Shown here piece by piece: positions 49,934-57,841 of a stretch of 64,000 nt of DNA (its first letter is position 1; the number at the start of each line of letters is the position of its first letter). Source of the stretch: Pseudomonas sp. CHM02 (GTDB lineage: Bacteria > Pseudomonadota > Gammaproteobacteria > Pseudomonadales > Pseudomonadaceae). The position numbers and the translations under genes are program-made. Location of the stretch: assembly GCF_000612585.1 (NCBI RefSeq), contig NZ_JFCA01000003.1, forward strand, positions 62,001 to 126,000, given 5' to 3'. The notes beneath the pieces were generated by a model, which worked only from the letters and a program-made list of their open reading frames with translations, did not search any database and had not been told where the DNA came from.

Positions 49934-51241
49934 TCAGATTTTATCGATCGGCACGCCGTGGTTGTTCTTCCACAGCAACACCACGGCGCTGGCGATGACC
50001 GCCACCACGATCAGGTAGATATTGAACAGCCAGCCGATATTTTCCGAGTACAGCCAGGTGGTCAGGTACGACGCGGTACCGCCGAACACCGCCACCCCCA
50101 GGGAGATGCACACACCGAACATGCGCGTGCGATAACGGGTGGGGATCTGCTCGGAAATCGACGCCGGTTTGCACCCGGTGATAAACCCGACCAGCAACAG
50201 CCCGGCCGTCTGCGCCACCATCAAGGTCCAGGGTTCGCTGGAGATCAAGCCCCACAGCGGGAACAGCGTGGCGGCAATCCCCAGCAGCGAAATCAGCGCA
50301 GAGATCTTGCGGCCCCACTGGTCCGAGAGCCACCCGGAAATTGGCAGGAACACCAGGTAGATGACCTGCGCGATGCAGCTCATGGTGAACGCGCTGCGTG
50401 GGTCCATGCCCTTGACGCTGATGGCATAGATCGACGCCGAGGTGACCCAGGTGTAGTAGGTCAAGGTCGCGCCGGCTTCATACAGGAACAGGCGCACGCC
50501 GTGCTGGAGGATCTTGCCGCGGCTCCATGCCGGTGCCGACGCGTCTGCCCCGGCGCTGGGCGAGTGCTCGCTTTCCATCATGTTGCGCCGCAACCACAAG
50601 GCAAACACCGCCAGCAGGCCACCGGTGGCGAAGGGCAGGCGCCAGCCCCATTCCTGCATCTCGCTGGTGGAGAGCAGGCTGGTCAGCAGTGCCATGTAGA
50701 ACGTCGCCAGCAACGAGCCGCAACCCACGGCGAGGAACACCGTGCTGGACCACAGGCCACGGCGTTTGGGCGGCGCGATTTCGGCGATATAGGCATAGGA
50801 CGTGGTGGTTTCGCCGCCGTGGGCGAACCCTTGTATCAACCGCGCCAGCAACAGCAGCCCGGAGGCCCAGCTGCCGATCGATTCATAGGACGGGATAAAC
50901 GCAATCAGCAGGCTTGCGCCCGCCATCAGCAGCATGGTGCTGAGCAGCACCATGCGCCGGCCCAGCCGGTCGGCGAGGATGCCGAAGAAAATCCCGCCGA
51001 TCGGCCGCAGCACAAAGCCTGCCGCAAACACTGCCAGGGTGCTGAGCAGTGCGGAGGTGGGGTTGCTTTTGTCGAAGAGGGCGGCGGCGATGTACACCGA
51101 GGCCACGGTGTAGATGGTCCAGTCGAACCACTCCAGCAAGTTGCCGACGCCGGTGGCGATCAGGGACTTTTTGCGCAAGGACGTGCGTGTCTTGCCGTGC
51201 CCGATCGTGTGATCGGACAGGGTCTCGGTGATGTTATTCAT
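49934..51241 (-). CDS. MFS transporter, metabolite:H+ symporter (MHS) type
   Basis: 435 residues, 12 predicted helices. The MHS-type opening GVGNLLEWFDWTIYTVASVYIAAALF and the loop 2-3 motif GGIFFGILADRLGRRMVLL, then RLIQGFAHGGETTTSYAYIAEIAPPKRRG, place it with transporters for carboxylates, osmolytes and related solutes (KgtP, ShiA, ProP). It is the last gene of the dehydrogenase-transketolase unit on the minus strand, 65 bp after the transketolase C-terminal gene, with a hairpin in the gap. It probably imports the substrate of the cluster. Confidence 0.9.
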   Translation of the reverse strand: MNNITETLSDHTIGHGKTRTSLRKKSLIATGVGNLLEWFDWTIYTVASVYIAAALFDKSNPTSALLSTLAVFAAGFVLRPIGGIFFGILADRLGRRMVLLSTMLLMAGASLLIAFIPSYESIGSWASGLLLLARLIQGFAHGGETTTSYAYIAEIAPPKRRGLWSSTVFLAVGCGSLLATFYMALLTSLLSTSEMQEWGWRLPFATGGLLAVFALWLRRNMMESEHSPSAGADASAPAWSRGKILQHGVRLFLYEAGATLTYYTWVTSASIYAISVKGMDPRSAFTMSCIAQVIYLVFLPISGWLSDQWGRKISALISLLGIAATLFPLWGLISSEPWTLMVAQTAGLLLVGFITGCKPASISEQIPTRYRTRMFGVCISLGVAVFGGTASYLTTWLYSENIGWLFNIYLIVVAVIASAVVLLWKNNHGVPIDKI

Positions 51242-51271
51242 TATTGGCTCCGAGAAGTGGGGTCAACCACG

Positions 51272-51295
51272 CGGGGGCGAGCAGGCCCGCCCCCG
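51272..51295. other. GC-rich hairpin before the MFS gene
   Basis: CGGGGGCG (51272-51279) pairs with CGCCCCCG (51288-51295). No T-tract follows on either strand, so it is not a standard terminator; in the mRNA it lies 30 nt before the MFS start and could lower its expression relative to the upstream genes. Confidence 0.4.
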
Positions 51296-51306
51296 TTTGG
51301 CCGGCG

Positions 51307-52287
51307 TCAGGCGTTGAGGTGGGCCAGGGCGACTTCCTCGATCCCGGCGGCATCGAGTTTGTAGTGCTGGTAGAGGTGCGTTGGCGGGGCGATCAGGCTG
51401 TATTCGTCATAGATACCGTGGCGCTTGAGCTTCACGCCGACGCCTTCGTCCGACAGCACTTCCGCCACGGCGGCGCCCAGGCCACCGAGCACGTTGTGCT
51501 CCTCGACGGTCATCATGCGTTTGCTGCGGGCGGCGGCACGCAGGATCGCGTCGCGGTCGATCGGCTTGATCGAGGCCATGTCGATCACGCCCACCGAACG
51601 GCCCTCGGCGTTCATCTTGCGCGCCGCCTCGAGGGCAGCGTGCACGGTGATGCCGCAGGCAATGATGGTCAGTTCTTCGCCCTGGATATGCTCGTGGGCC
51701 TTGCCGAATTCGAACACCACATCGGCGTCGTAGACCACCGGGTCGCGCCCTCGGCCGATGCGGAAATACACCGGCTTGTCATAGGTGGCAGAGGCCTTGA
51801 TGGCCGCCGCCAGCTGCGCGCCGTCCGCCGGTGAAACCACTGCCAGGTCGGCAATCGAGCGCATGGTGGCGATGTCTTCGGTGGCATGGTGCGAGGTGCC
51901 ATAGAAACCCAGGGAGATCCCGGTGTGGTGGCCGATCAGGCGCACCGGTTGTGCCGAGTAGGCCACGTCCATGCGGATCTGTTCGCAGCACAGCAGGCCG
52001 AGGAATGAAGCGAAGGTCGCCACGAACGGCATCACCCCGCAGGTGGCCAGGCCAGCGGCGGCGGTGACCATGTTCTGTTCGGAGATACCGAACTGGATGT
52101 ATCGCTCGGGGAACTCGTTGGCGAACTTGTTGAGCCCGTTGGAGTACTGCAGGTCAGCGGAACCGGCCATCACCGGGTAGCCGGCGCGGGCCAGGTCGAT
52201 CAGCGCGTCGGAGAGGAACGACAGGCCCGGGTTCATCGCGTTGAGGCCACGGTACTGCCAGGAATTGGGGGAAAGAGGGGCGTTCAT
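51307..52287 (-). CDS. Transketolase, C-terminal subunit (split enzyme)
   Basis: 326 residues: the Pyr domain and C-terminal domain of transketolase. Visible are RYIQFGISEQNMVTAAAGLATCGVMPFVATFASFL, with the Glu that activates ThDP, GHHTGISLGFYGTSHHATEDIATMRSI, and VGVIDMASIKPIDRDAILRAAARSKRMMTVEEHN. The ThDP diphosphate domain is in the separate gene just upstream (2-bp gap), so the pair forms one enzyme. Split transketolases occur in dedicated pathways, such as apulose-4-phosphate transketolase and the sulfoquinovose transketolase route, besides unassigned ones. Confidence 0.93.
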   Translation of the reverse strand: MNAPLSPNSWQYRGLNAMNPGLSFLSDALIDLARAGYPVMAGSADLQYSNGLNKFANEFPERYIQFGISEQNMVTAAAGLATCGVMPFVATFASFLGLLCCEQIRMDVAYSAQPVRLIGHHTGISLGFYGTSHHATEDIATMRSIADLAVVSPADGAQLAAAIKASATYDKPVYFRIGRGRDPVVYDADVVFEFGKAHEHIQGEELTIIACGITVHAALEAARKMNAEGRSVGVIDMASIKPIDRDAILRAAARSKRMMTVEEHNVLGGLGAAVAEVLSDEGVGVKLKRHGIYDEYSLIAPPTHLYQHYKLDAAGIEEVALAHLNA

Positions 52288-52289
52288 GT

Positions 52290-53177
52290 TCAGATCTCCA
52301 TGGCTTCAATTTCAGCGATAGCGCGTTTGGCGTCTTCCGGGTCGAGGTAACCGAGGTGCCAGCCGGGTTCGGTTTCCATGTAGGAAACGCCCTTGCCCTT
52401 GACGGTCTTGGCGATGATGCAGACGGGTTTGTCGCGGGTTTCATCGGCTTTTACGCGGCGCAGGGTTTCGGTGACTTCGGCGATGTCGTGTCCGTCGATC
52501 ACGTGCACTTCCCAGCCGAATGCGCGCCATTTCTCGTCCAGCGGTTCGATACCAATCACGTCGTCGACCGAACCGTCGAGCTGGAAGCCGTTGCGGTCGA
52601 CAATCGCGATCAGGTGCTTGGCCTTGTGGTGGGCGGCGCCCATGGCGGCTTCCCAGACCTGGCCTTCCTGCATTTCGCCGTCGCCGAGCATGACGAACAC
52701 GTCATAGGTTTCGCCGGTGAAGCGTTGGGCCAGGCACATGCCCAGGCCACCGGAAAGGGCGTGGCCGATGGAGCCGGAAGAGAAGTCGATGCCGGGTACT
52801 TTGCGCATGTCAGGGTGATCGCCCAGAGGGCTGCCCAGGCGGGTGTATTCATCGAGCCACTCCTTGGGGAACACGCCCAGGTCGGCCAGGATCGGGAACT
52901 GGCCCACGGCGGCGTGGCCCTTGCCCATCAGGAAGCGGTCGCGGCCCGGCCACTTGGGCTCTGCCGGGCGAATGGTCATCACGTCGTAGTACAGCGCGGC
53001 GAACAATTCGGCGGCGGAGAACACCGAGGTGTAGTGGCCGGTCTTGGCGATTTCGATCAGGCGAATGGTTTCCAGGCGGACAAATTTCGCCCGGTCCTTG
53101 AGCTGTGCAATGGTCTCGGCGCTGGGGACAAAATCGCTGGCGCGCCACGCTTCGAGGGTTTTTCGGGGTGCAGACAT
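52290..53177 (-). CDS. Transketolase, N-terminal subunit (split enzyme)
   Basis: 295 residues, ThDP diphosphate-binding domain. The motif GDGEMQEGQVWEAAMGAAHHKAKHLIAIVDRN is present near residues 148-180, with GHAAVGQFPILADLG (catalytic-type His), SSGSIGHALSGGLGMCLA, and a His in the C-terminal WHLGY. The start ATG 53177 has GGAGG 5 nt upstream; the 4 earlier codons (from TTG) overlap that site. It lies 94 bp after the glycerol-dehydrogenase-like gene and 2 bp before its partner. It transfers two-carbon ketol groups; donor and acceptor here are unknown. Confidence 0.93.
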   Translation of the reverse strand: MSAPRKTLEAWRASDFVPSAETIAQLKDRAKFVRLETIRLIEIAKTGHYTSVFSAAELFAALYYDVMTIRPAEPKWPGRDRFLMGKGHAAVGQFPILADLGVFPKEWLDEYTRLGSPLGDHPDMRKVPGIDFSSGSIGHALSGGLGMCLAQRFTGETYDVFVMLGDGEMQEGQVWEAAMGAAHHKAKHLIAIVDRNGFQLDGSVDDVIGIEPLDEKWRAFGWEVHVIDGHDIAEVTETLRRVKADETRDKPVCIIAKTVKGKGVSYMETEPGWHLGYLDPEDAKRAIAEIEAMEI

Positions 53178-53271
53178 CTCTACCTCCAATCACAGGCATG
53201 AATTTGTTGAAGTCGAATCTCGGTTGCGGGGCTAGAACTTCAACGGGGGGGTGGGTTCAGGGGTGGATGGT

Positions 53272-54363
53272 TCAGTGGGTCAATCCCTCGAGCGCGAGCA
53301 TCGCCGCGATCAAGTCGTCACACGTCAGCGGGTCGCCCGAAACAGGGGCAAAGTTGCGGGCGTGGGGGGCTTTCAAGGTGGGCTCGGCGACCTGCATCAA
53401 CACCGTGCGGTCGATGCTTGTCACGCCCAGTTCGGCCAGGTTGCGCGGCAGGCCGATGCGTTGGTAGAAGCCCAACATGTCGCCCAGCAACTCGGCGTCG
53501 CGGTCTTCCAGTACCAGTTGCACCAGCAAGCCATAGGCGACTTGCCAGCCATGCACCTGCTGCTGTGCGCCGGGGATTTTCGACAGGCCGCGCGTCATCG
53601 CATGGGCGATGGACAAGCCACCGCTTTCAAACCCCAGGCCGCTCATGAGCAGCACGGCCTCGATCAGATGATCGAAGGCCACCGTCACTTCACCGCTACC
53701 GGCCTGGGCCAGCGCCGGTTCGGCGTATTGACGGATCACGCGGTAGCACTCCTGCGCCAGCACCAGTCCGGACAGCGCCGGGCGGGCACCGAACATGTTG
53801 ACGCCGCCCGAGTTGAAGCACTGCTCGGCTTCGAATTTCTTGGTCAGTGCATCGGCAATCCCCGCCAGCAAAAACGCGCGCGGTGCCTGGGCGATCAACC
53901 CGGTGTCCACCAGTACATAGCGCGGGCTGACCAGCAAGTGGCCGACTTCGCTGAGCTGGTGATGGGCGTCGTAGACCACGTAGTTTTTCGAGGTGGGCGC
54001 ATCGTTGGAGGCCACGGTGGGCATGGTTACCAGGGCACGGCCCGAGCTGTGGGCGAGGGCTTTGCCGGCGTCGATGCACTTGCCGCCGCCGACCGCCAGG
54101 ATCAGGTCGAACTCCACGCTTGCGGCTGCCGCACGCAAGCTAGCAATGCCGTCGGCGGTGATTTCGCCGTCGAAGGTGAGGTAGTGCAACGCCACGTTGG
54201 CCTGCGCGCAGGTAGCATCGAGCCGCTCGCTGATCAGGCCCAGCACGTAGCTGTCGATGACCACCACGGCTGTGCGCCCGCAGTGCGCCAGGTAGGTGCC
54301 CGCCTGGGCGAGTACTTCAGTGCCCTGGACGTAACGTCCGGGCGAGCCGAAAACCAGATTCAT
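53272..54363 (-). CDS. Iron/zinc-dependent glycerol dehydrogenase-like protein (GldA family)
   Basis: 363 residues. Family marks are FGSPGRYVQGTEVL, the NAD-binding AVGGGKCIDAGKALA, TMPTVASNDAPTSKNYVVYD and the metal ligands Asp in GIADALTKKFEA, His in LSIAHAMTRG and His in QVHGWQVAYG. GldA oxidises glycerol or other vicinal diols to ketones with NAD. It is the first gene of the minus-strand unit leading to the transketolase and MFS genes, and an ATGATATATCAT palindrome sits 78 bp upstream of its ATG. It is paralogous to the divergent gene at 57842. Confidence 0.9.
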   Translation of the reverse strand: MNLVFGSPGRYVQGTEVLAQAGTYLAHCGRTAVVVIDSYVLGLISERLDATCAQANVALHYLTFDGEITADGIASLRAAAASVEFDLILAVGGGKCIDAGKALAHSSGRALVTMPTVASNDAPTSKNYVVYDAHHQLSEVGHLLVSPRYVLVDTGLIAQAPRAFLLAGIADALTKKFEAEQCFNSGGVNMFGARPALSGLVLAQECYRVIRQYAEPALAQAGSGEVTVAFDHLIEAVLLMSGLGFESGGLSIAHAMTRGLSKIPGAQQQVHGWQVAYGLLVQLVLEDRDAELLGDMLGFYQRIGLPRNLAELGVTSIDRTVLMQVAEPTLKAPHARNFAPVSGDPLTCDDLIAAMLALEGLTH

Positions 54364-54441
54364 TCAGCACCTCTCACTGTATTGCTCATTGTTATTTGAG
54401 GCCCGACGACAAGTCGTCGCGGCCTCGATCTTATAGTGATG

Positions 54442-54455
54442 CATGATATATCATG
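54442..54455. promoter_or_regulatory. Palindromic operator CATGATATATCATG (site 1)
   Basis: A perfect 14-bp palindrome upstream of the GldA-like gene. On the minus strand TTGACC lies 12 bp before the GATATATC core, so a regulator bound here would overlap the -10 region. The same 12-bp core is found at 57757 and a near copy at 57667. GntR-type repressors bind sites of this sort; no regulator gene is in the window. Confidence 0.7.
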
Positions 54456-54493
54456 TTTTTGGACGGTCAAGCACTCAAATCGCCAGGTCGAAC

Positions 54494-55186
54494 TCAGGCG
54501 ACGGAATACCCGCCATCGACCGGCAGGGTGGTCCCGGTCACATAGCGCGCGTTGTCGGATACCAGGAACGCAATCACATTGGCCACGTCTTCCGGCGCGC
54601 CCCAGCTCTTCATGGGGATGCGCGCCATGATCCCGGCCGAACGCGTCGGGTCTTCGAAGGCGCGGCGCGACAGGTTGGTCAGTATCCAGCCGGGTGCCAC
54701 GGCATTCGCGCGCACACCGTCAGTCGCCCAGGCGACCGCCATGCAACGCGTCAGCTCGGAGATTGCCGCCTTGCTCGAGGCATAGGCCGGGGTTTTCGCC
54801 GAACCGAAAATCCCCCACATCGAGGCGAAATTCACCACGGCACCGCGCGCGGCTTTCAAGCCGGGCAGGGCGGCATTGGTGATGCGCAGGACGGCGTTGA
54901 GGTTGACGTCCATCACCCGGCCGAAGCCTTCCAGCTCCCACTCGCGGTTGTGGTCGATGATCCCGGCCGCATTGACGATCGCGTCAACGCGCTCGAACGG
55001 TGCGAAGAAGCGGTTCACCGCGTCGTCGTCGGTCACGTCCAGTTCCTGATAATGAATGCCGGGGATGCGTAGCTCGGGTTCGCCCAGGCCCACGGTGAAT
55101 ACCTCATAGCCGTCCGCATGCAGGCGCTGTGCGGTGGCCAGGCCGATACCGGAACCACCGCCGGTGACGATTGCTGTTTTTTTCAT
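54494..55186 (-). CDS. Short-chain dehydrogenase/reductase (SDR)
   Basis: 230 residues, classical SDR. Cofactor motif TGGGSGIG near residue 8, NAAG at about 90, catalytic Ser in VVNFASMWGIFG and Tyr-x3-Lys in YASSKAA, with the C-terminal PVDGGYSVA ending usual in the family. It converts an alcohol and a ketone with NAD(P). It is the last gene of the GMC-AroE-SDR unit, 28 bp after the shikimate-dehydrogenase-like gene. Confidence 0.92.
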   Translation of the reverse strand: MKKTAIVTGGGSGIGLATAQRLHADGYEVFTVGLGEPELRIPGIHYQELDVTDDDAVNRFFAPFERVDAIVNAAGIIDHNREWELEGFGRVMDVNLNAVLRITNAALPGLKAARGAVVNFASMWGIFGSAKTPAYASSKAAISELTRCMAVAWATDGVRANAVAPGWILTNLSRRAFEDPTRSAGIMARIPMKSWGAPEDVANVIAFLVSDNARYVTGTTLPVDGGYSVA

Positions 55187-55214
55187 GGTTTTTCCTTGGG
55201 AGTGGGGCGGGCGT

Positions 55215-56015
55215 TCAAACGCCCGCTTGGGAAAACAGAAACTCGGCGAGCAGGTCCACCTGGCCGGTGATCATGTGCGCGCCTTTATGAATGATGCAGC
55301 CACGTTCGGCCGCCGCACTCAGCAACGGCGTGACGTCCGGGTTCATCACCACTTCGCCGACAATCGTGCCGGCGGCCAGGGTCTCGACGGGCACTGGCAG
55401 CGGGTCGCCGGCACTGAGGCCCAGGGCGGTGCCGTTGATCACCACATCAAAGCCGCTGGCGTCGGCAGCGCCGGCATTGATCTGCCGGCCGGGGAACATC
55501 AGCCGCAGTTCCAGGACCAGCGCTTCGGCTTTGGCCGGCGTGCGGTTGCTGATCACCAGTTCCTGGATCTCTTCGGCCAGCAATGCGTGGGCGATGCCGG
55601 TGGCCGCGCCGCCGGCGCCCAACAGCAACACGCGTTTGCGGCCCAGGTCATGGCCCTGTTTTTTCAGGCCGGCGACAAAGCCGTCGCCATCGAACATGCG
55701 CCCGGTGAAGCGTCCGTCCGCCAGGCGCTTGGCGACGTTGCACACCTTCAGCAGCAGGGCGGTGCCTTTGAGTTCATCGCACAAGGTTGCCACCTCCAGC
55801 TTGTGCGGCACGGTGACGATCACCCCCGCGAGGTTTTCAATGCCGCGCAAACCTTCCCACGCAGTGGCCAGGTTGGCCGGTGAGACTTCCCACGGCACCA
55901 GTACGCCGTCGTAACCGAGACGTTCCAGCAACGGGTTGAAGAATTCGGGCGTGCGCAGGTGTTTGGCGGGGTAGGTCAGGTGCACGACGACGCGTGTTTT
56001 ACCGCTGATGGGCAT
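55215..56015 (-). CDS. Shikimate dehydrogenase-like (AroE family) protein
   Basis: 266 residues. The substrate domain has VIVTVPHKLEV, where the Lys is the catalytic residue of AroE, and MFDGDGFVAGL with the partner Asp; the Rossmann domain has LLLGAGGAATGIAHALL and SNRTPAKAEAL. The substrate-side residues differ from housekeeping AroE (no SxS motif at the N-terminus: it reads HLTYPAKH), so I expect a paralogue acting on another polyol or cyclic acid. It lies between the SDR and GMC genes in a catabolic cluster, not with aro genes. Confidence 0.88.
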   Translation of the reverse strand: MPISGKTRVVVHLTYPAKHLRTPEFFNPLLERLGYDGVLVPWEVSPANLATAWEGLRGIENLAGVIVTVPHKLEVATLCDELKGTALLLKVCNVAKRLADGRFTGRMFDGDGFVAGLKKQGHDLGRKRVLLLGAGGAATGIAHALLAEEIQELVISNRTPAKAEALVLELRLMFPGRQINAGAADASGFDVVINGTALGLSAGDPLPVPVETLAAGTIVGEVVMNPDVTPLLSAAAERGCIIHKGAHMITGQVDLLAEFLFSQAGV

Positions 56016-56032
56016 GGCTGGATTCCTGTGTG

Positions 56033-57631
56033 CTAGAAGTGGGCTGCAGGCAATGCGCTGCGCCCCAGGATCAGGTCGGCGGCTTTTTCGCCGATCATGA
56101 TGGACGGTGCGTTGGTATTGCCGGAGATCAGGTTGGGCATGATCGACGCATCCACCACCCGCAGGTTACGCAGGCCATGCACGCGCAATTCCGGGTCGAC
56201 CACGGCCATGGCGTCAGAGCCCATCTTGCAGGTGCCGACCGGGTGGTAGACGGTCTTCGCCCGCTGGTTGATGTAACTCAACAGGGCTTCATCGCTGCGC
56301 ACACTCAAGCCTGGGAACACCTCTTCGCCGGTGTACGCACGCATCGCCGGTTGCGCGAGGATTTCCCGCGACAGGTTCAGGCCCTTGATGGCGACACGGC
56401 GGTCTTCCGGGTGTGCGAAGTAGCGGGGATCGATCAGTGGCGGCGTGTCGGCTTGCTTGTCGGCGAGGCGGATTTCACCACGGCTCATCGGGCGCAGGAC
56501 GCAGGTGTTGAGGGTGGCGCCGGGTTTCTTGATCACTTCCTGGTCGAGGTCGAAAAACACGATGGGCACAAAATGCATCTGTGCGTTTGGCCGTTCCTGC
56601 GGGTTGTCGGTGTTGACGAACGCGCAGGCTTCAGTGACGTTCGAACTCACCGGCCCGCTGCCGAACAGCAGGTACTGCAGACCGTTTTTAACGGTATTGA
56701 AGGCGTTGTCCTGGCCGTAGTAACCGTACTTGCCGTGGCAATAGGCGATGCTGCCGACTTCGGCGTGGTCCTGCAGGTTCTGCCCGACGCCAGGCAACGC
56801 GTGTTGCACGCCAATGCCATGGCGCTCGAGCTCGGCGGCCGGGCCGATACCGGACAGCATCAACAGCTTGGGCGACTGGATGGCACCGGCACTGAGCACC
56901 ACTTCCTTACCGCAACGAGCCTGCACCACCTGGCCCTTGTGACGGTATTCAACCCCCACCGCCTGGTTGCCCTCGAGCAGCACACGTTGCACGGTGGCGT
57001 CGGTGATGACGGTCAGACGCTCGGACTTTTCGGCGGTACGCAGGTAGGCGACGGCCGCACTGCAGCGGCGATTGTTGCGCGCGGTGATCTGGTTGAACCC
57101 GACACCATTCTGGCGCTCACCGTTGAAGTCTGGTGTAAACGCAATGCCGGCCTGCTGCGCGGCACGCACGAAGCCACGGGACAGTTCACACACTTGCTTG
57201 AGGTCCGACACCCCCAACGGACCGCCCGTGGCATGGAAGCCGTTAGCGAAACGTTCATTGTCTTCGGCCCGCTTGAAGTACGGCAGTACCTCGCGAAACG
57301 ACCAGCCGTTGCAGCCCGTGGCGGCCCAGTCATCGTAGTCCTCGTGCTGCCCGCGAATATAGATCAGTGCGTTCACCGAACTGCCGCCGCCCAGCACCCG
57401 GCCTTGGGGAAGAATGCGCTTGCGTCCGTCCATGGCGGTTTGCGCCTGGGTTTCATGGCGAGACAGCAGGGGGCTGGAGAGCAAACGGGTAAAACCGGCA
57501 GGAATATGAATCAGCGGATGGGTGTCCCGAGGGCCCGCTTCAATCAGCAGGACCGAGGCGCCGGCCTCGATCAAGCGACCCGTCAGCGCACAACCCGCAG
57601 ACCCGCCGCCAATGACAATGTAATCGTGCAT
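56033..57631 (-). CDS. GMC-family oxidoreductase (choline dehydrogenase-like)
   Basis: 532 residues. The FAD-binding start YIVIGGGSAGCALTGRLIEAG, the GMC signatures GRVLGGGSSVNALIYIRG and SAGAIQSPKLLMLSGIG, and the C-terminal active-site region TVYHPVGTCKMG with His, then NTNAPSIMIGEKAADLI, are all present. GMC enzymes oxidise primary or secondary alcohols, passing electrons to oxygen or quinones. ATG 57631 is chosen (GGAGAC upstream). It is the first gene of its minus-strand unit, with operator-like site 2 close upstream, 17 bp before the AroE-like gene. Confidence 0.93.
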   Translation of the reverse strand: MHDYIVIGGGSAGCALTGRLIEAGASVLLIEAGPRDTHPLIHIPAGFTRLLSSPLLSRHETQAQTAMDGRKRILPQGRVLGGGSSVNALIYIRGQHEDYDDWAATGCNGWSFREVLPYFKRAEDNERFANGFHATGGPLGVSDLKQVCELSRGFVRAAQQAGIAFTPDFNGERQNGVGFNQITARNNRRCSAAVAYLRTAEKSERLTVITDATVQRVLLEGNQAVGVEYRHKGQVVQARCGKEVVLSAGAIQSPKLLMLSGIGPAAELERHGIGVQHALPGVGQNLQDHAEVGSIAYCHGKYGYYGQDNAFNTVKNGLQYLLFGSGPVSSNVTEACAFVNTDNPQERPNAQMHFVPIVFFDLDQEVIKKPGATLNTCVLRPMSRGEIRLADKQADTPPLIDPRYFAHPEDRRVAIKGLNLSREILAQPAMRAYTGEEVFPGLSVRSDEALLSYINQRAKTVYHPVGTCKMGSDAMAVVDPELRVHGLRNLRVVDASIMPNLISGNTNAPSIMIGEKAADLILGRSALPAAHF

Positions 57632-57666
57632 GTCGTCTCCGAATAACGTTGTTATTGTTTTCATGC

Positions 57667-57678
57667 ATCATATATCTT
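57667..57678. promoter_or_regulatory. Operator-like palindrome (site 2) before the GMC operon
   Basis: On the minus strand AAGATATATGAT differs from ATGATATATCAT at two positions. TTGACG lies 14 bp upstream of this 12-mer, placing TATATG as the -10. The site is 36 bp before the GMC start codon. Confidence 0.5.
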
Positions 57679-57756
57679 CGATGCCCCCGAACGTCAATCC
57701 CTGTCTTTTTGCGCGTGCCTTCCTGCAAAAAAGCGGTTGGCAGTTAAAAATTAAAT

Positions 57757-57768
57757 ATGATATATCAT
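57757..57768. promoter_or_regulatory. Palindromic operator ATGATATATCAT (site 3) before the iron dehydrogenase operon
   Basis: The same 12-bp palindrome as at 54443-54454. On the plus strand TTGGCA precedes it by 16-18 bp to GATATA/TATATC, so it overlaps the -10 of the divergent operon starting at 57842. It shares the 210-bp divergent region with site 2. Confidence 0.7.
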
Positions 57769-57841
57769 CGATCCGTCAGAGCTGCTGCACCTCGACCACG
57801 TCCTCAAAGCAATAACAAAAAGCCTCCTTGACGGGGCCAGG

